A stretch of DNA of 31,587 nt. Origin: a virus. Positions 6,495-14,290 of this stretch are shown one piece after another (within the stretch, counting starts at the first letter, position 1; each line of letters starts with the position of its first letter). A program made the translations under genes and the position numbers. The stretch lies in the IMG/VR virus record IMGVR_UViG_3300050019_000099, positions 1 through 31,587 of that record. One strand, given 5' to 3'. The notes under the pieces were generated by a model. The model searched no databases. It saw only the letters and a program-made list of their open reading frames with translations, and had not been told where the DNA came from.

Positions 6495-8828
6495 CTACTC
6501 CTTCTCTGTCAGTTCCGACACGGTGTGATCCTCGGGCCCCGAGGTGGTCTCGGTCGTGGCCCCCGTCGCAGCCGCCGTGTCGAGCGACACGATGGCGAGC
6601 GTCCCTGTGTCCAGTATGCGGTCGAGCCTGCCCGATGCGAGCTTGGTCGCGTCGTTGCCCACCACGCGCGGCAGGTCGTCCCAGAAGCTCGTGTTGGTGC
6701 GCAACCCGTGCAGGCGCGCCATCGAATCCTTGGACAGCTCCGCGTCCCCGAACGCCGCGAGGAACGGTGAGAAAATCGGCATGTTGCGAGTCGGGAACGT
6801 GAGCCCGTTGTCGCAGAGCACCGGGCGCATCTCATCGTCGGACGCCGTGAGCCAGTTCCCGCGGTGACGGTCGATCGAGCCGTCGATGTACTCGAGGATG
6901 GCCACGCGCTCCACCCACGCGGAGGCGTACTTGTCCGCGTCGCGGGCAGGCAGGTTGTCCGAGGAGTACATCGCCACGGAGCCGATCTCACCGTTGACGG
7001 ACGCCATGTACGCGACGGGGACGCAGTAGAACTGCAGCGCGCGGTCGAGCATGTACGCCGCCTGCTCCCTGGCGCACTGAGGGCCGCCGGCCCGCTTGAC
7101 CAGCTTCGGGTTCTCGCCGGCGAGCGGCTTCCACACGCCAGGCTTCGTCGGCAGGCCGGGTGGTGAAATCGCCACGATCTGCACGTCGTTCGCATGCCCG
7201 CCCGCGGGCCAGTCCACGTCCCCTGCCTTGAGCACAGGCGCGCCGTAATACTCGTCGTCGGTGACCGCGACCCCGGTGTTCTTCTCGATGGGGTGAGGCG
7301 CCTCGACGGACTTGGATGCAGCGGGCGGTGCGACCTCGCGCCTGAGCTTGGCGATCTCCGCCCACAGCGCCTTCTCCTCCACGCTCTGGGGCGAGGACGA
7401 TGAAGACGTGGACGGCGTGCCGCTCTCGATCATCGAGCGGCCCACCTTCTCGTCCTGCGTGGTGGCAGGTGTCGTGGAGATCGCCGCATCCCCGCCCGCC
7501 TCCTCCTCGCTGTAGCCGCTCGCGAGGAATGACGTGATCGACACCGGTACGCCGTTGCGGATCACCATGAGGATGTCGCCACCCTTGACCGGCTCCTGAT
7601 CGAAGATGGAGCGCGCCTCGTTGAGGGTGATGCAGCCGTTGATGAACCACTGCACCGCCGCAGTCTGGCGCGTCGATGGGTCGATCGAGGTCGTCGGGAG
7701 CTGCAGCTCGAAGCGTACCGCCGGGTCGAGGTCCAGGCCGTGGCGTGCGGCGTTCATCGCGCCTTCGATGTAGTCCTTCAGCGGACCGAGGCCCATGCGG
7801 AAGAAGGACTGCTGGTTGAAATCCATGTACCCGGATCCGCCGAGCCCACGGCCGGGAACCTGGCCGTACTCAGAGGGCGGCACGCCGTAACACAGGCTCA
7901 CGTTGTTGAACGCCGTGGTGTAGGCATCCTTCGGGAACTCGGCCTTCTTGCCCGAGATCCACACAGCGTCCTTGCTCGGCAGGATCTGAATGCGGCGCCG
8001 CTCCTCGGGCTGGCCGTTGAGGCGCGCGTTGTAGGTGGCCGTCCACTCCCCGACCTGCTCAGGATTCATCGTGTCTTCGCCGAATCCGAGGAAGCCCTCA
8101 GGCGTGTTGCCCTCGGTGTAGTAGGCCAGCTCGAACCCCTTGATCTGTGCCAGCAGCTGCACGTCGGACCAGCAGTCCTCCATCGGCGTCATGCCGTAGG
8201 GTGCGTCGATCCACGGCTGGGCCGGATGGTAGTAGACCTCCTCGGTCGAGAACGCCTGGAATGGCGTGCCCTGTATCACCTGCTGGAACGCGGGCGAGGG
8301 CGGACGAGGCTGGCGACCGTGCACGTCCACGAGCGCGAACAGCGTTGAGCCGTTGATGCGCCGTATCTCCTGCGCGCCACGATCGATGTAGAGCGCTGCC
8401 GCGTCGAGCACGAGGCGGTCCTGCAGCACCTGCTTGACCCACACGTCCCACGGAGTCTGGCGATCGGGGCTGCTCAGCATCCACAACTCGGGATGGTCGG
8501 CGGGCACCTGCTCACCCGTGCCCACTTCCACCAGCGCCGGTTCGAAGATCATGAACTCCCGAGTGAGAAGATGGACCGCCATCTTCACCTCGGTGATGAG
8601 GCGGAACGTCTCGACCAGCGTCTGGAACGTCGTGAGCCCGTAGCCGCTACGAGGCACGATGTTCGCGTTGACGGAGGGCTTGTAATCGATCTCGCGAGGC
8701 TTGCCCTCCTCCCACGGCTGAGCGCCGGGAGAGACGGGGAGGCCCGGCCCGAAGGTCGCACCGCTCCACGCGGGCGCTCCCTGCTGGGACGCGCCGAGGG
8801 CCTTGCTCACACGCAGGATGCCGGGCAT
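6495..8828 (-). CDS. Portal protein fused to a PI3/4-kinase/HipA-like kinase domain
   Basis: A 777-residue protein, far longer than usual portals (400-520 residues). Residues ~60-440 are a phage portal: 'WDVWVKQVLQDRLVLDAAALYIDR', 'PMEDCWSDVQLLAQIKGFELAYYTEG', 'NNVSLCYGVPPSEYGQ', 'GPLKDYIEGAMN', 'NGCITLNEARSIF'. A Ser-rich linker and short helix (~465-500) lead to a C-terminal domain (~545-745) with atypical-kinase features: K567 in VWKPLAGE, E588 in CAREQAAYMLD, a catalytic loop D653-R-H-R-G-N658, and D673-N-G in the metal-binding position. This pattern resembles actinobacterial SCO1664-type proteins and PI3/4 kinases (DRHxxN then D-x-G). The start ATG has AAGGAG that overlaps the upstream stop. 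The portal function is near certain; kinase activity is inferred from conserved residues. Confidence 0.9.
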   Translation of the reverse strand: MPGILRVSKALGASQQGAPAWSGATFGPGLPVSPGAQPWEEGKPREIDYKPSVNANIVPRSGYGLTTFQTLVETFRLITEVKMAVHLLTREFMIFEPALVEVGTGEQVPADHPELWMLSSPDRQTPWDVWVKQVLQDRLVLDAAALYIDRGAQEIRRINGSTLFALVDVHGRQPRPPSPAFQQVIQGTPFQAFSTEEVYYHPAQPWIDAPYGMTPMEDCWSDVQLLAQIKGFELAYYTEGNTPEGFLGFGEDTMNPEQVGEWTATYNARLNGQPEERRRIQILPSKDAVWISGKKAEFPKDAYTTAFNNVSLCYGVPPSEYGQVPGRGLGGSGYMDFNQQSFFRMGLGPLKDYIEGAMNAARHGLDLDPAVRFELQLPTTSIDPSTRQTAAVQWFINGCITLNEARSIFDQEPVKGGDILMVIRNGVPVSITSFLASGYSEEEAGGDAAISTTPATTQDEKVGRSMIESGTPSTSSSSSPQSVEEKALWAEIAKLRREVAPPAASKSVEAPHPIEKNTGVAVTDDEYYGAPVLKAGDVDWPAGGHANDVQIVAISPPGLPTKPGVWKPLAGENPKLVKRAGGPQCAREQAAYMLDRALQFYCVPVAYMASVNGEIGSVAMYSSDNLPARDADKYASAWVERVAILEYIDGSIDRHRGNWLTASDDEMRPVLCDNGLTFPTRNMPIFSPFLAAFGDAELSKDSMARLHGLRTNTSFWDDLPRVVGNDATKLASGRLDRILDTGTLAIVSLDTAAATGATTETTSGPEDHTVSELTEKE

Positions 8829-8838
8829 GCCGTGCTCC

Positions 8839-9012
8839 TTACATCTCGAGCCGCTTGGACTCCGCGATGATCTCGCGGAACATGCGCCGCCGTTCTATCC
8901 TGCTCATGTGAGCAGACTTCATCGTTTGGTCGAGCACCGCGAGCGCCACCAGGACGCGCTTACGGGAGCGCAGCGTGCGGCGAGCCCTCAGGTACGTACG
9001 CAGCCTCTTCAT
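8839..9012 (-). CDS. Small very basic protein (57 aa)
   Basis: Start ATG at 9012 overlaps the upstream stop as ATGA. The product MKRLRTYLRARRTLRSRKR... has about ten Arg/Lys in the first 20 residues and then a helical segment ending ESKRLEM. It probably binds nucleic acid or an acidic protein. It sits directly before the portal gene, with its stop overlapping the portal SD. No family recognised. Confidence 0.6.
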   Translation of the reverse strand: MKRLRTYLRARRTLRSRKRVLVALAVLDQTMKSAHMSRIERRRMFREIIAESKRLEM

Positions 9013-9296
9013 CGGGGCAGCCCCAGCCATAGACGCACGACCCATGTAGCCGCGGCACCGAGACGGCGCAGCACGGATACCGGGCGCCGCGTGACCTCCA
9101 TCTTCGATCCGGCCGGCAAGAAGAGCACGATGGGCGACCCGGCCCGCCACGCAGCGACAGCCTTCTCAAGCTCCGCGGCGTGCGTAGCATCCGGAGTCGG
9201 GCCCTGGTAGACGATCGTCACGCTGTCACGCGGGTGCACCTTGCGAGGGGTGGTGCGCTTGTCCACCCATCCCGCGAGTCTGTCACGGATGCTCAT
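9009..9296 (-). CDS. Hypothetical protein (95 aa)
   Basis: ATG at 9296 overlaps the upstream stop as ATGA. The middle section 'DSVTIVYQGPTPDATHAAELEKAVAAWRAGSPIVLFLPAG' has an alternating strand-helix-strand pattern. The C-terminus (VLRRLGAAATWVVRLWLGLPR) is hydrophobic and could be a short membrane-associating helix. Function unknown. Confidence 0.6.
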   Translation of the reverse strand: MSIRDRLAGWVDKRTTPRKVHPRDSVTIVYQGPTPDATHAAELEKAVAAWRAGSPIVLFLPAGSKMEVTRRPVSVLRRLGAAATWVVRLWLGLPR

Positions 9297-9547
9297 GGGA
9301 GCGTCACCTGGATCTCACGACCGTCCGCGCCGTACCACTTGCATGTACCGCCGGTCACAACTCCGGGCGCAGCGACAGAGGTCTCCCCGAGCCCGAAGTG
9401 CTCACGGATGAGCGTCTTGGCCTCGCCGTCGGTGAGGACGCCCCATTCGTACGCTCGGATCGCATCAGACACCAGCGTGTCACGGGTGACGTGACTCGGC
9501 GCTGCATCCGGCTCTCCGTACCCCTCGCGCTTACCGTAGACCCTCAT
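9293..9547 (-). CDS. Hypothetical protein (84 aa)
   Basis: Starts MRVYGKREGYGEPDAAPSHV. The ATG at 9547 overlaps the upstream HTH gene's stop as ATGA and the 3' end overlaps the next gene in the same way. The helical middle 'TLVSDAIRAYEWGVLTDGEAKTLIREHFG' looks like a small helical bundle. No recognised family. Confidence 0.6.
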   Translation of the reverse strand: MRVYGKREGYGEPDAAPSHVTRDTLVSDAIRAYEWGVLTDGEAKTLIREHFGLGETSVAAPGVVTGGTCKWYGADGREIQVTLP

Positions 9548-9828
9548 GCCCCGCTCCTTCCCCCTGCATTGTCGGCGCCATCGTACCCCTTCGAGCGACG
9601 TCGGAACATGAACATACCTGGCGAGAGCCCGGCCCACGCACACAGCGCCGCGAAGTTCTCGATGTCCGTGTTCCGACCGCTCCTCAGTCGGCAGAGCGTG
9701 GTGTGGGAGATGCCGGACTGCCTCGCCACGTCCTGCCACAGCGCTCCGCGACTGCGACGCACCTCGTCGAGCGCCGCCACGAACGCATCATGAGCGAAAC
9801 CACCAGCCCTGTCGGGTGATGCGATCAC
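9544..9828 (-). CDS. XRE-type helix-turn-helix protein between terminase and portal
   Basis: A 94-residue protein. I prefer the GTG at 9828, which overlaps the terminase stop as GTGA and has a GGGGGG tract upstream; an ATG at 9867 lacks an SD. Residues ~15-70 form an XRE-like domain: 'VAALDEVRRSRGALWQDVARQSGISHTTLCRLRSGRNTDIENFAALCAWAGLSPGMFM', with the recognition helix at about SHTTLCRLRSG. A regulator of this kind is usually in an immunity or early region, so its location inside the packaging operon is unusual. It may regulate late genes or the host. Confidence 0.8.
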   Translation of the reverse strand: MIASPDRAGGFAHDAFVAALDEVRRSRGALWQDVARQSGISHTTLCRLRSGRNTDIENFAALCAWAGLSPGMFMFRRRSKGYDGADNAGGRSGA

Positions 9829-11405
9829 ACGACCCCCCGATATGCGCGGATGCTCTCTGTCGTCCATGTGCGGGTGAGGCGGAACAGCGCCTGCGTACAG
9901 GCGTCTACCTGGTCGTCGTTGGCTCCGAAGGGGAACCGCGAGCACTCGAACACGAACTCCGCCACCCACGGTGCGATCGTCTCATCGGGAAGATACACGT
10001 TACCAGCCTCGATCGTCGGCGTCACGGCGGCCGCCCTCGCCTCCTTGCTCCCCTTCGGCGTGACCGCCTTGATGCCTGCGATCTCACGGCGCAGCTCGGA
10101 GATCACCGCGGGCCCGTTCGCGGCGTCCTCCACGAGCTTCAGCAGCGCCTGCGGCCACTTGGAGCTCAGCAGCCGCACGAGGCGGATGGTGGCAGGGAAG
10201 TCGGCGCGCTGGCGCACTTGGTCCAGCAGGTACTTCTCGCTCCCCTTCAGTCCCCACACCTGCCCCACCACGAAGTCAGAGGTCTTGGCGTCCTTGAACG
10301 CCATATCCCAAGATTGGATGATCTCGTCGAACTGCTCCGGGTCCGGCGGCTCGTGGTAGAACTGCCACCACGAGGTCTGGAACATCGCGCCCTCGGCCGG
10401 CGCGGGCTCCTGCTGGTACTGCGCCCCGAAGTCGCGGGATCCGAGAGCCACGTGCAGGCTCGACAGCTCCTTCTCGCCCTCGCGCTCAGGCCACAGCAGG
10501 TCGCCGTGGCACTTGATGGCGCCGCCGGGCAGCACCTCGAACCCGCCGCCGCGGCGATTCACCACACGCCCTGAGCGAGGGAACACGATGCGCTCGTCGG
10601 ACACCGCTATCGACGGTAGGCACAGATGCACCCACTCGTGCAGTATGTCGCGCTTGAGCACGTGCCCGGTAGGGTCGTCGTCATGCAGGCGCTGCATCAC
10701 CATCACGATGATGCCCTCAGCCTTGTTGTTGAGGCGGGACGGAAGGTCGCGGTCCATGAACTCGTTAGCCGACGCCCTGTCCGCATCCGAGTACACCTCC
10801 GACGGGTTGACCGGGTCGTCGATGTCGATCACGTCGCCGCCCTTGCCGAGCATGGTCGACCCCACCGACCCGGAGATCATCGTGCCGGAGCAGGTGTTCT
10901 CGTACTGCGTCTTGAGGTTCTGATCGTGCGCCAACACTATCTGCGGCCAGTTGGACTGGTACCACGACGACTCGATGATGCGGCGGCGCAGGACGCTGTG
11001 GTCGGTGGACAGGCTCGAGGCGTACGAGGCGAACAGGTAGCGACGCGTCGGGCGGACTATCCACTCCCAGCACGGCCACATGACCGTGACCAGCAGGCTC
11101 TTCATGGAGCGGGGCGGAATGTTGATGATGAGGCGCCGGATATCGCAGTACGTCAGGCACTCGAGGTACTCGCACAGCAGATCGATGTGCCAGTTCCACA
11201 GCAGCGGCGTGGAGGGCTCGACGATGTGCCATGCCTGGCGGACGAACTCAGCGAACGATACCTCAGCGCTTGCGCGGTCTCGGCGCCTTGCGAGCTCGCC
11301 CGTCAGTAGGGCCAGCCGTCCCACCTGATCCGAGTCGCCACTCGGCGAGGATGGACTCGGCCTCTGCGACGATGTCTTCCGTGGACCGGCTTTCGAGGTC
11401 GCCAT
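9825..11405 (-). CDS. terL: Terminase large subunit
   Basis: A 526-residue ATPase-nuclease motor. The ATPase domain has 'RLIINIPPRSMKSLLVTVMWPCW' with a Walker-A-like P97-P-R-S-M-K102-S and a Walker B at V192-I-D-I-D-D197. A coupling-like 'MVMQRLHDDDPTGHVL' follows. The RNase-H-type nuclease domain has D367 (SWDMAFKD), E426-D427 (LVEDAANG) and D497-D498-x-x-D501 (FGANDDQVDA). Family, order and length fit. The ATG at 11405 makes an unusually long 143-nt overlap with the small-subunit gene; a GTG at 11324 is an alternative that would leave all ATPase motifs intact. Confidence 0.96.
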   Translation of the reverse strand: MATSKAGPRKTSSQRPSPSSPSGDSDQVGRLALLTGELARRRDRASAEVSFAEFVRQAWHIVEPSTPLLWNWHIDLLCEYLECLTYCDIRRLIINIPPRSMKSLLVTVMWPCWEWIVRPTRRYLFASYASSLSTDHSVLRRRIIESSWYQSNWPQIVLAHDQNLKTQYENTCSGTMISGSVGSTMLGKGGDVIDIDDPVNPSEVYSDADRASANEFMDRDLPSRLNNKAEGIIVMVMQRLHDDDPTGHVLKRDILHEWVHLCLPSIAVSDERIVFPRSGRVVNRRGGGFEVLPGGAIKCHGDLLWPEREGEKELSSLHVALGSRDFGAQYQQEPAPAEGAMFQTSWWQFYHEPPDPEQFDEIIQSWDMAFKDAKTSDFVVGQVWGLKGSEKYLLDQVRQRADFPATIRLVRLLSSKWPQALLKLVEDAANGPAVISELRREIAGIKAVTPKGSKEARAAAVTPTIEAGNVYLPDETIAPWVAEFVFECSRFPFGANDDQVDACTQALFRLTRTWTTESIRAYRGVV

Positions 11406-11763
11406 CGTGTGTGGTCACATCCTGTTTCGGGGCACCCTCGGTGTAGTTCAGGATACTCGTACGGGCTGAGGCGTCGTCACGCAGCACCGCCCGAGCGGTC
11501 GTGACACCGATCGCCTCGGCGACTGTGGCAGTCTTTTCCAGCCCAAGCTGTGCGAGCTGCTCAGGCTTGATGCCGATGCTCAAGGCCGGCTGCTGAAGCA
11601 CCCACTTGTAGGCTTCGGACACCTTGGACTTGCGTGGGCGACCGGCTGGGTTCGGACTCTCCCCCGGCTTCCACGCTCCGGGGTTGCCCGGCAAGAAACG
11701 TCCGTGAGCATCACGAGCCCCGCTGTTCGGCGGCTGCTCCTGCCCGTCAACCTTACGAGGCAT
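11263..11763 (-). CDS. terS: Probable terminase small subunit
   Basis: A 166-residue protein immediately before terL. It begins with a DUF5681-like basic motif 'GRFLPGNPGAWKPGESPNPAGRPRKSKVSEAY', common in putative small terminase subunits. A helical central region (residues ~50-130) and a basic tail (RARKAPRPRKR) follow. It overlaps the ParB-like gene by 11 nt at its start. It would recognise phage DNA and load the large subunit. Identification rests on position and the N-terminal motif. Confidence 0.75.
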   Translation of the reverse strand: MPRKVDGQEQPPNSGARDAHGRFLPGNPGAWKPGESPNPAGRPRKSKVSEAYKWVLQQPALSIGIKPEQLAQLGLEKTATVAEAIGVTTARAVLRDDASARTSILNYTEGAPKQDVTTHDGDLESRSTEDIVAEAESILAEWRLGSGGTAGPTDGRARKAPRPRKR

Positions 11764-12349
11764 CCTCGAGCACCGCCTTCTCGCCCGTCAATGCTTCCCA
11801 CCTGGCGACTATCACGTCGCAGTACGCGGGGTCGAGTTCCATCGTGTAGCCACCCAGCAACCACACCGCACCGGGACACGTCACAGGCACAGCGGGAGGC
11901 TCCGGCACTTCGTCCTCTGTGACCTCGGCGCTGGGCCCGCCCGTCAGCCCTGCGATCTCGCACTCGGTGAAGCCGGTCAGCTCGAGGTCTATGTCGCTGG
12001 TGTCGATCGCACCGAGCAGGTCACGCAGCATCGGCGCGTCCACCTCGGCGAGCTCGGCGAGCTTGTCGCCGGCGATGATTGCAGCGAGCTCCTCGGCGTC
12101 GGACGCGAAGTCCTGGTCGTCGACGGGGATCTCGGTGAGCCCCATGCGCGTCGCGACCTCCCACCGTGCATGCCCGGCCACTATCCTGCCGCTACGCTTG
12201 GACACCACCACGGGGTAGCGCCAGCCGAGCTCGCGAATGTTCTTCTCAAGCAGGCGGAGCTGCTCCTTGCCATGCTTGCGCGGGTTGGACTTCGCCGGCG
12301 TGAGGTCGCCCGGCGCCACCAGGCGGTCATAGGTACACTCGATCTTCAC
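11753..12349 (-). CDS. ParB/Srx-domain protein with remnant of a fused DNA methyltransferase
   Basis: 198 residues from a GTG with AGGAGGGG upstream. Residues ~5-100 are a ParB/sulfiredoxin-type domain, with 'LTPAKSNPRKHGKEQLRLLEKNIRELGWRYPVVVSKRSGRIVAGHARWEVATRMG' and the box G-R-I-V-A-G-H at ~54-60. Phage ParB domains of this type are normally fused to an adenine methyltransferase starting 'VWLLGDHRLLCGD' and ending 'xELDPRYCDVIVxRWExxTG'. Here VWLLGG (162-167) runs directly into YTMELDPAYCDVIVARWEALTG (168-189). The catalytic core, including the DPPY motif, is missing in frame. It is a ParB protein with a methyltransferase stub; its activity is unknown. Confidence 0.8.
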   Translation of the reverse strand: MKIECTYDRLVAPGDLTPAKSNPRKHGKEQLRLLEKNIRELGWRYPVVVSKRSGRIVAGHARWEVATRMGLTEIPVDDQDFASDAEELAAIIAGDKLAELAEVDAPMLRDLLGAIDTSDIDLELTGFTECEIAGLTGGPSAEVTEDEVPEPPAVPVTCPGAVWLLGGYTMELDPAYCDVIVARWEALTGEKAVLEDAS

Positions 12350-12476
12350 GTGTCGTCCCCTCCTCGGCGCTCAGTATAACGCTGGTGCTATCCCGAGGTG
12401 GGTGCACGGCATCCTCGGCGATCATCCCCGCCCAGAACACGGCGATCAGCACGAGGATGAATGCGGACGGGATCAT
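12327..12476 (-). CDS. Small membrane protein (49 aa)
   Basis: ATG at 12476 overlaps the preceding stop as ATGA with GGAGAAG upstream; its end overlaps the ParB gene start by 23 nt. The product begins MIPSAFILVLIAVFWAGMIAE, a clear membrane helix (residues ~4-19), followed by a hydrophilic tail. Function unknown. Confidence 0.6.
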   Translation of the reverse strand: MIPSAFILVLIAVFWAGMIAEDAVHPPRDSTSVILSAEEGTTREDRVYL

Positions 12477-12793
12477 GGCTTCTCCAGCGGGAATCCGAGT
12501 ACCACCGAACCGTCGGGCTCCTGCCGCGACACCAGCGTGCGCGGTGCCGCCACCATCGAAGCCTGTGTGATCGTCACCGGAGCGCCGACCTGATACACGA
12601 GGGATCGCAACCCTGCCCTGGTATCCTCGAGCGCCAACACCAGCCGGTCAATCAGCGACACCTCCTGCCGCGCAAGCTCGCGCACACTCTCCTTGCCAAT
12701 CACCAGCTCGTCGGGTAGTCCAGCCACCGCTCGAAGCTGCGCCACGAACTCGTCGTCGGTCATGGGGCCAGGATCTCTCAGTGGTTTGCTCAC
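12473..12793 (-). CDS. Hypothetical protein (106 aa)
   Basis: I chose the GTG at 12793, which overlaps the upstream stop as GTGA; an ATG at 12763 is an alternative. A helical N-terminal half ('MTDDEFVAQLRAVAGLPDELVIGKESVRELARQEVSLIDRLVLALEDT') is followed by a strand-rich region. No family recognised. Confidence 0.6.
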   Translation of the reverse strand: MSKPLRDPGPMTDDEFVAQLRAVAGLPDELVIGKESVRELARQEVSLIDRLVLALEDTRAGLRSLVYQVGAPVTITQASMVAAPRTLVSRQEPDGSVVLGFPLEKP

Positions 12794-13146
12794 AGCCCCC
12801 ACGCCCTTCTGCAGTCGTCCAACTCAGCGCCGTCGCCGTCCATGAGCGCCCACGCGGGGAACGCCGCGACCGGCAGCGCATCCGGCTCGTTCCACTCGCC
12901 TCGGCGGGTACGGACGCGCATGACCTCGCCCGCCCCCGGCCGCGACAGGCACCGCGTCAGCTTCTCGACTACCGACAGGTAGGTGCGCCCGGTGCGGCCA
13001 GCGCGCACGTGGCACTGGCGCAGCATCTTCGGCAGCAGGGGCGTGGCGCCGAGCTTCGCCACCAGCCGCCTCAGCTCCTCCTCTGCACGCAGCTCACTCG
13101 TGTCGATGGTCGCCGCCATGATCTCGTGCACCGCGAACAAGGCCAT
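12790..13146 (-). CDS. Hypothetical protein (118 aa)
   Basis: Start ATG at 13146 shares one base with the upstream stop (TGATG) and has GAGGGG upstream. It contains 'ELRRLVAKLGATPLLPKMLRQCHVRAGRTGRTYLSVVEKLTRCLSRPG' and a C-terminal 'AAFPAWALMDGDGAELDDCRRAWGL'. It is probably a small globular protein of the pre-packaging block. Not recognised. Confidence 0.6.
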   Translation of the reverse strand: MALFAVHEIMAATIDTSELRAEEELRRLVAKLGATPLLPKMLRQCHVRAGRTGRTYLSVVEKLTRCLSRPGAGEVMRVRTRRGEWNEPDALPVAAFPAWALMDGDGAELDDCRRAWGL

Positions 13147-13697
13147 CAGTCCCACCCCTCGACGGTCTTGGTGTGCTGCTCGGCGCGGAAGGCGTCAGCG
13201 CGCGCGTCGTCCTCAATGCGCTCGACGGCAGGGATGCTGCGGTTCTCCGACGGAGACGGCGGCGTCGAGAATACGGACACGGCCTCACCAGCGCCCGTAC
13301 GCGCCGATTTGACCCTCGGTCGCGGCTCCGCGCCCACCGCTGCGAGTGTTGAGGCCGCCACGGCGTTGTCCCGTCGCGCGTCAGCGTCGAACCTTAGCGC
13401 CTGCGCATCCGAGAGCACCTGCGGCGAGTGCAGCGAGAGGTGCAGGCCGTCGGCGAACACCAGCACGCACCGCCCGCCGCGGCCCATCGCCAGCGTCGCT
13501 CCGCTCGCGTGTACCACCTCGGCGATCATGTCGAACGTCTGAACCCCGGTGCCCCGTGCATCGGGGTCAGGCCGCCACTCCTCATCCATCACCTCGCGAA
13601 ACGTGCGCCCCTCCACTCGCTCAAGGTCGAGCCGTTCTGCGATCGTCTCAGCGTAGGAACGCGTGCGATGCTTGCCCACGTACGTCGTGTCGCTCAC
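13146..13697 (-). CDS. Hypothetical protein (183 aa)
   Basis: Starts at a GTG (GTGA overlap). The N-terminal part (residues 1-110) is mixed alpha/beta, with 'TFDMIAEVVHASGATLAMGRGGRCVLVFADGLHLSLHSPQVL'. The C-terminal ~70 residues are Ala/Arg/Ser-rich and probably disordered. No family recognised. Confidence 0.6.
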   Translation of the reverse strand: MSDTTYVGKHRTRSYAETIAERLDLERVEGRTFREVMDEEWRPDPDARGTGVQTFDMIAEVVHASGATLAMGRGGRCVLVFADGLHLSLHSPQVLSDAQALRFDADARRDNAVAASTLAAVGAEPRPRVKSARTGAGEAVSVFSTPPSPSENRSIPAVERIEDDARADAFRAEQHTKTVEGWD

Positions 13698-13858
13698 CTG
13701 TGACCACCCTCCATCGTCTCTCGCGAGCTGGCACGCCTGATGGCGGCCACCTTCGCCTGCTCCTCGCGTAGCATCGCGACCATAATGTCGCGCTGCACGC
13801 TGCTGATTACGTCGAGCTGTTGGGGCGCTACGGTTCGTCCTCGCTTATGAGCCCTCAT
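13694..13858 (-). CDS. Small basic helical protein (54 aa)
   Basis: ATG at 13858 overlaps the stop of the upstream membrane-protein gene (ATGA), and the 3' end overlaps the next GTG start. The sequence MRAHKRGRTVAPQQLDVISSVQRDIMVAMLREEQAKVAAIRRASSRE.. suggests a basic N-terminus and one long helix. Function unknown. Confidence 0.55.
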   Translation of the reverse strand: MRAHKRGRTVAPQQLDVISSVQRDIMVAMLREEQAKVAAIRRASSRETMEGGHR

Positions 13859-13995
13859 CGCTTCGCCACCTTCTCGTCGTGGCCTATCAGCATTGCCATG
13901 ATCCACACGCCGATGAGCACCCCGACGATCAGCGCGCAGATCGCGACGTCCAGGCTCACGAACGGCACGCCCCTCGATACCACAAGCCTCGTCAT
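13855..13995 (-). CDS. Small membrane protein (46 aa)
   Basis: MTRLVVSRGVPFVSLDVAICALIVGVLIGVWIMAMLIGHDEKVAKR: one strong transmembrane helix (~residues 16-37) with a charged C-terminal tail. It overlaps the next gene as ATGA. It could be a superinfection-exclusion or host-envelope protein, but nothing beyond topology is visible. Confidence 0.6.
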   Translation of the reverse strand: MTRLVVSRGVPFVSLDVAICALIVGVLIGVWIMAMLIGHDEKVAKR

Positions 13996-14008
13996 GCCCT
14001 CGCCCCCT

Positions 14009-14290
14009 TCATTTGATGATGGCGAGCGCCTCTTCGACGCTCGTCGCTATCCCGGTCAGCCCGCCCGCGTCACTGATACGCTGCATGACGAGCTCTTGCA
14101 AGCGTGTCGCCTTGCCACCGGGCACCTTGACCTCGATGGCGAACAGCGACCCGTAGCGGCACCCGATGATGTCCGGCACGCCGGCCGACTGGAACGGGCC
14201 TCCGTGCACCTTGAACGCCCACGTGTGCGCCATCGTCCCGAGCTCGGTGAGGATGGCCGCCACGATCCTCGCCTCAGGCTGCGCGCTCAC
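14009..14290 (-). CDS. VRR-NUC domain nuclease
   Basis: 93 residues from a GTG that overlaps the upstream stop (GTGA). The core 'VPDIIGCRYGSLFAIEVKVPGGKATRLQELVMQRISDAGG' is the VRR-NUC/PD-(D/E)XK signature, with D40, E53-x-K55 and Q65. Stand-alone VRR-NUC proteins are frequent in phages and are thought to act on branched DNA, for example as resolvases. It may debranch replicating DNA before packaging. Confidence 0.85.
   Translation of the reverse strand: MSAQPEARIVAAILTELGTMAHTWAFKVHGGPFQSAGVPDIIGCRYGSLFAIEVKVPGGKATRLQELVMQRISDAGGLTGIATSVEEALAIIK

Noticed and set aside
9816-10574. 252-codon plus-strand frame
   Set aside because: Antisense to the terminase large subunit, with no recognisable motif.
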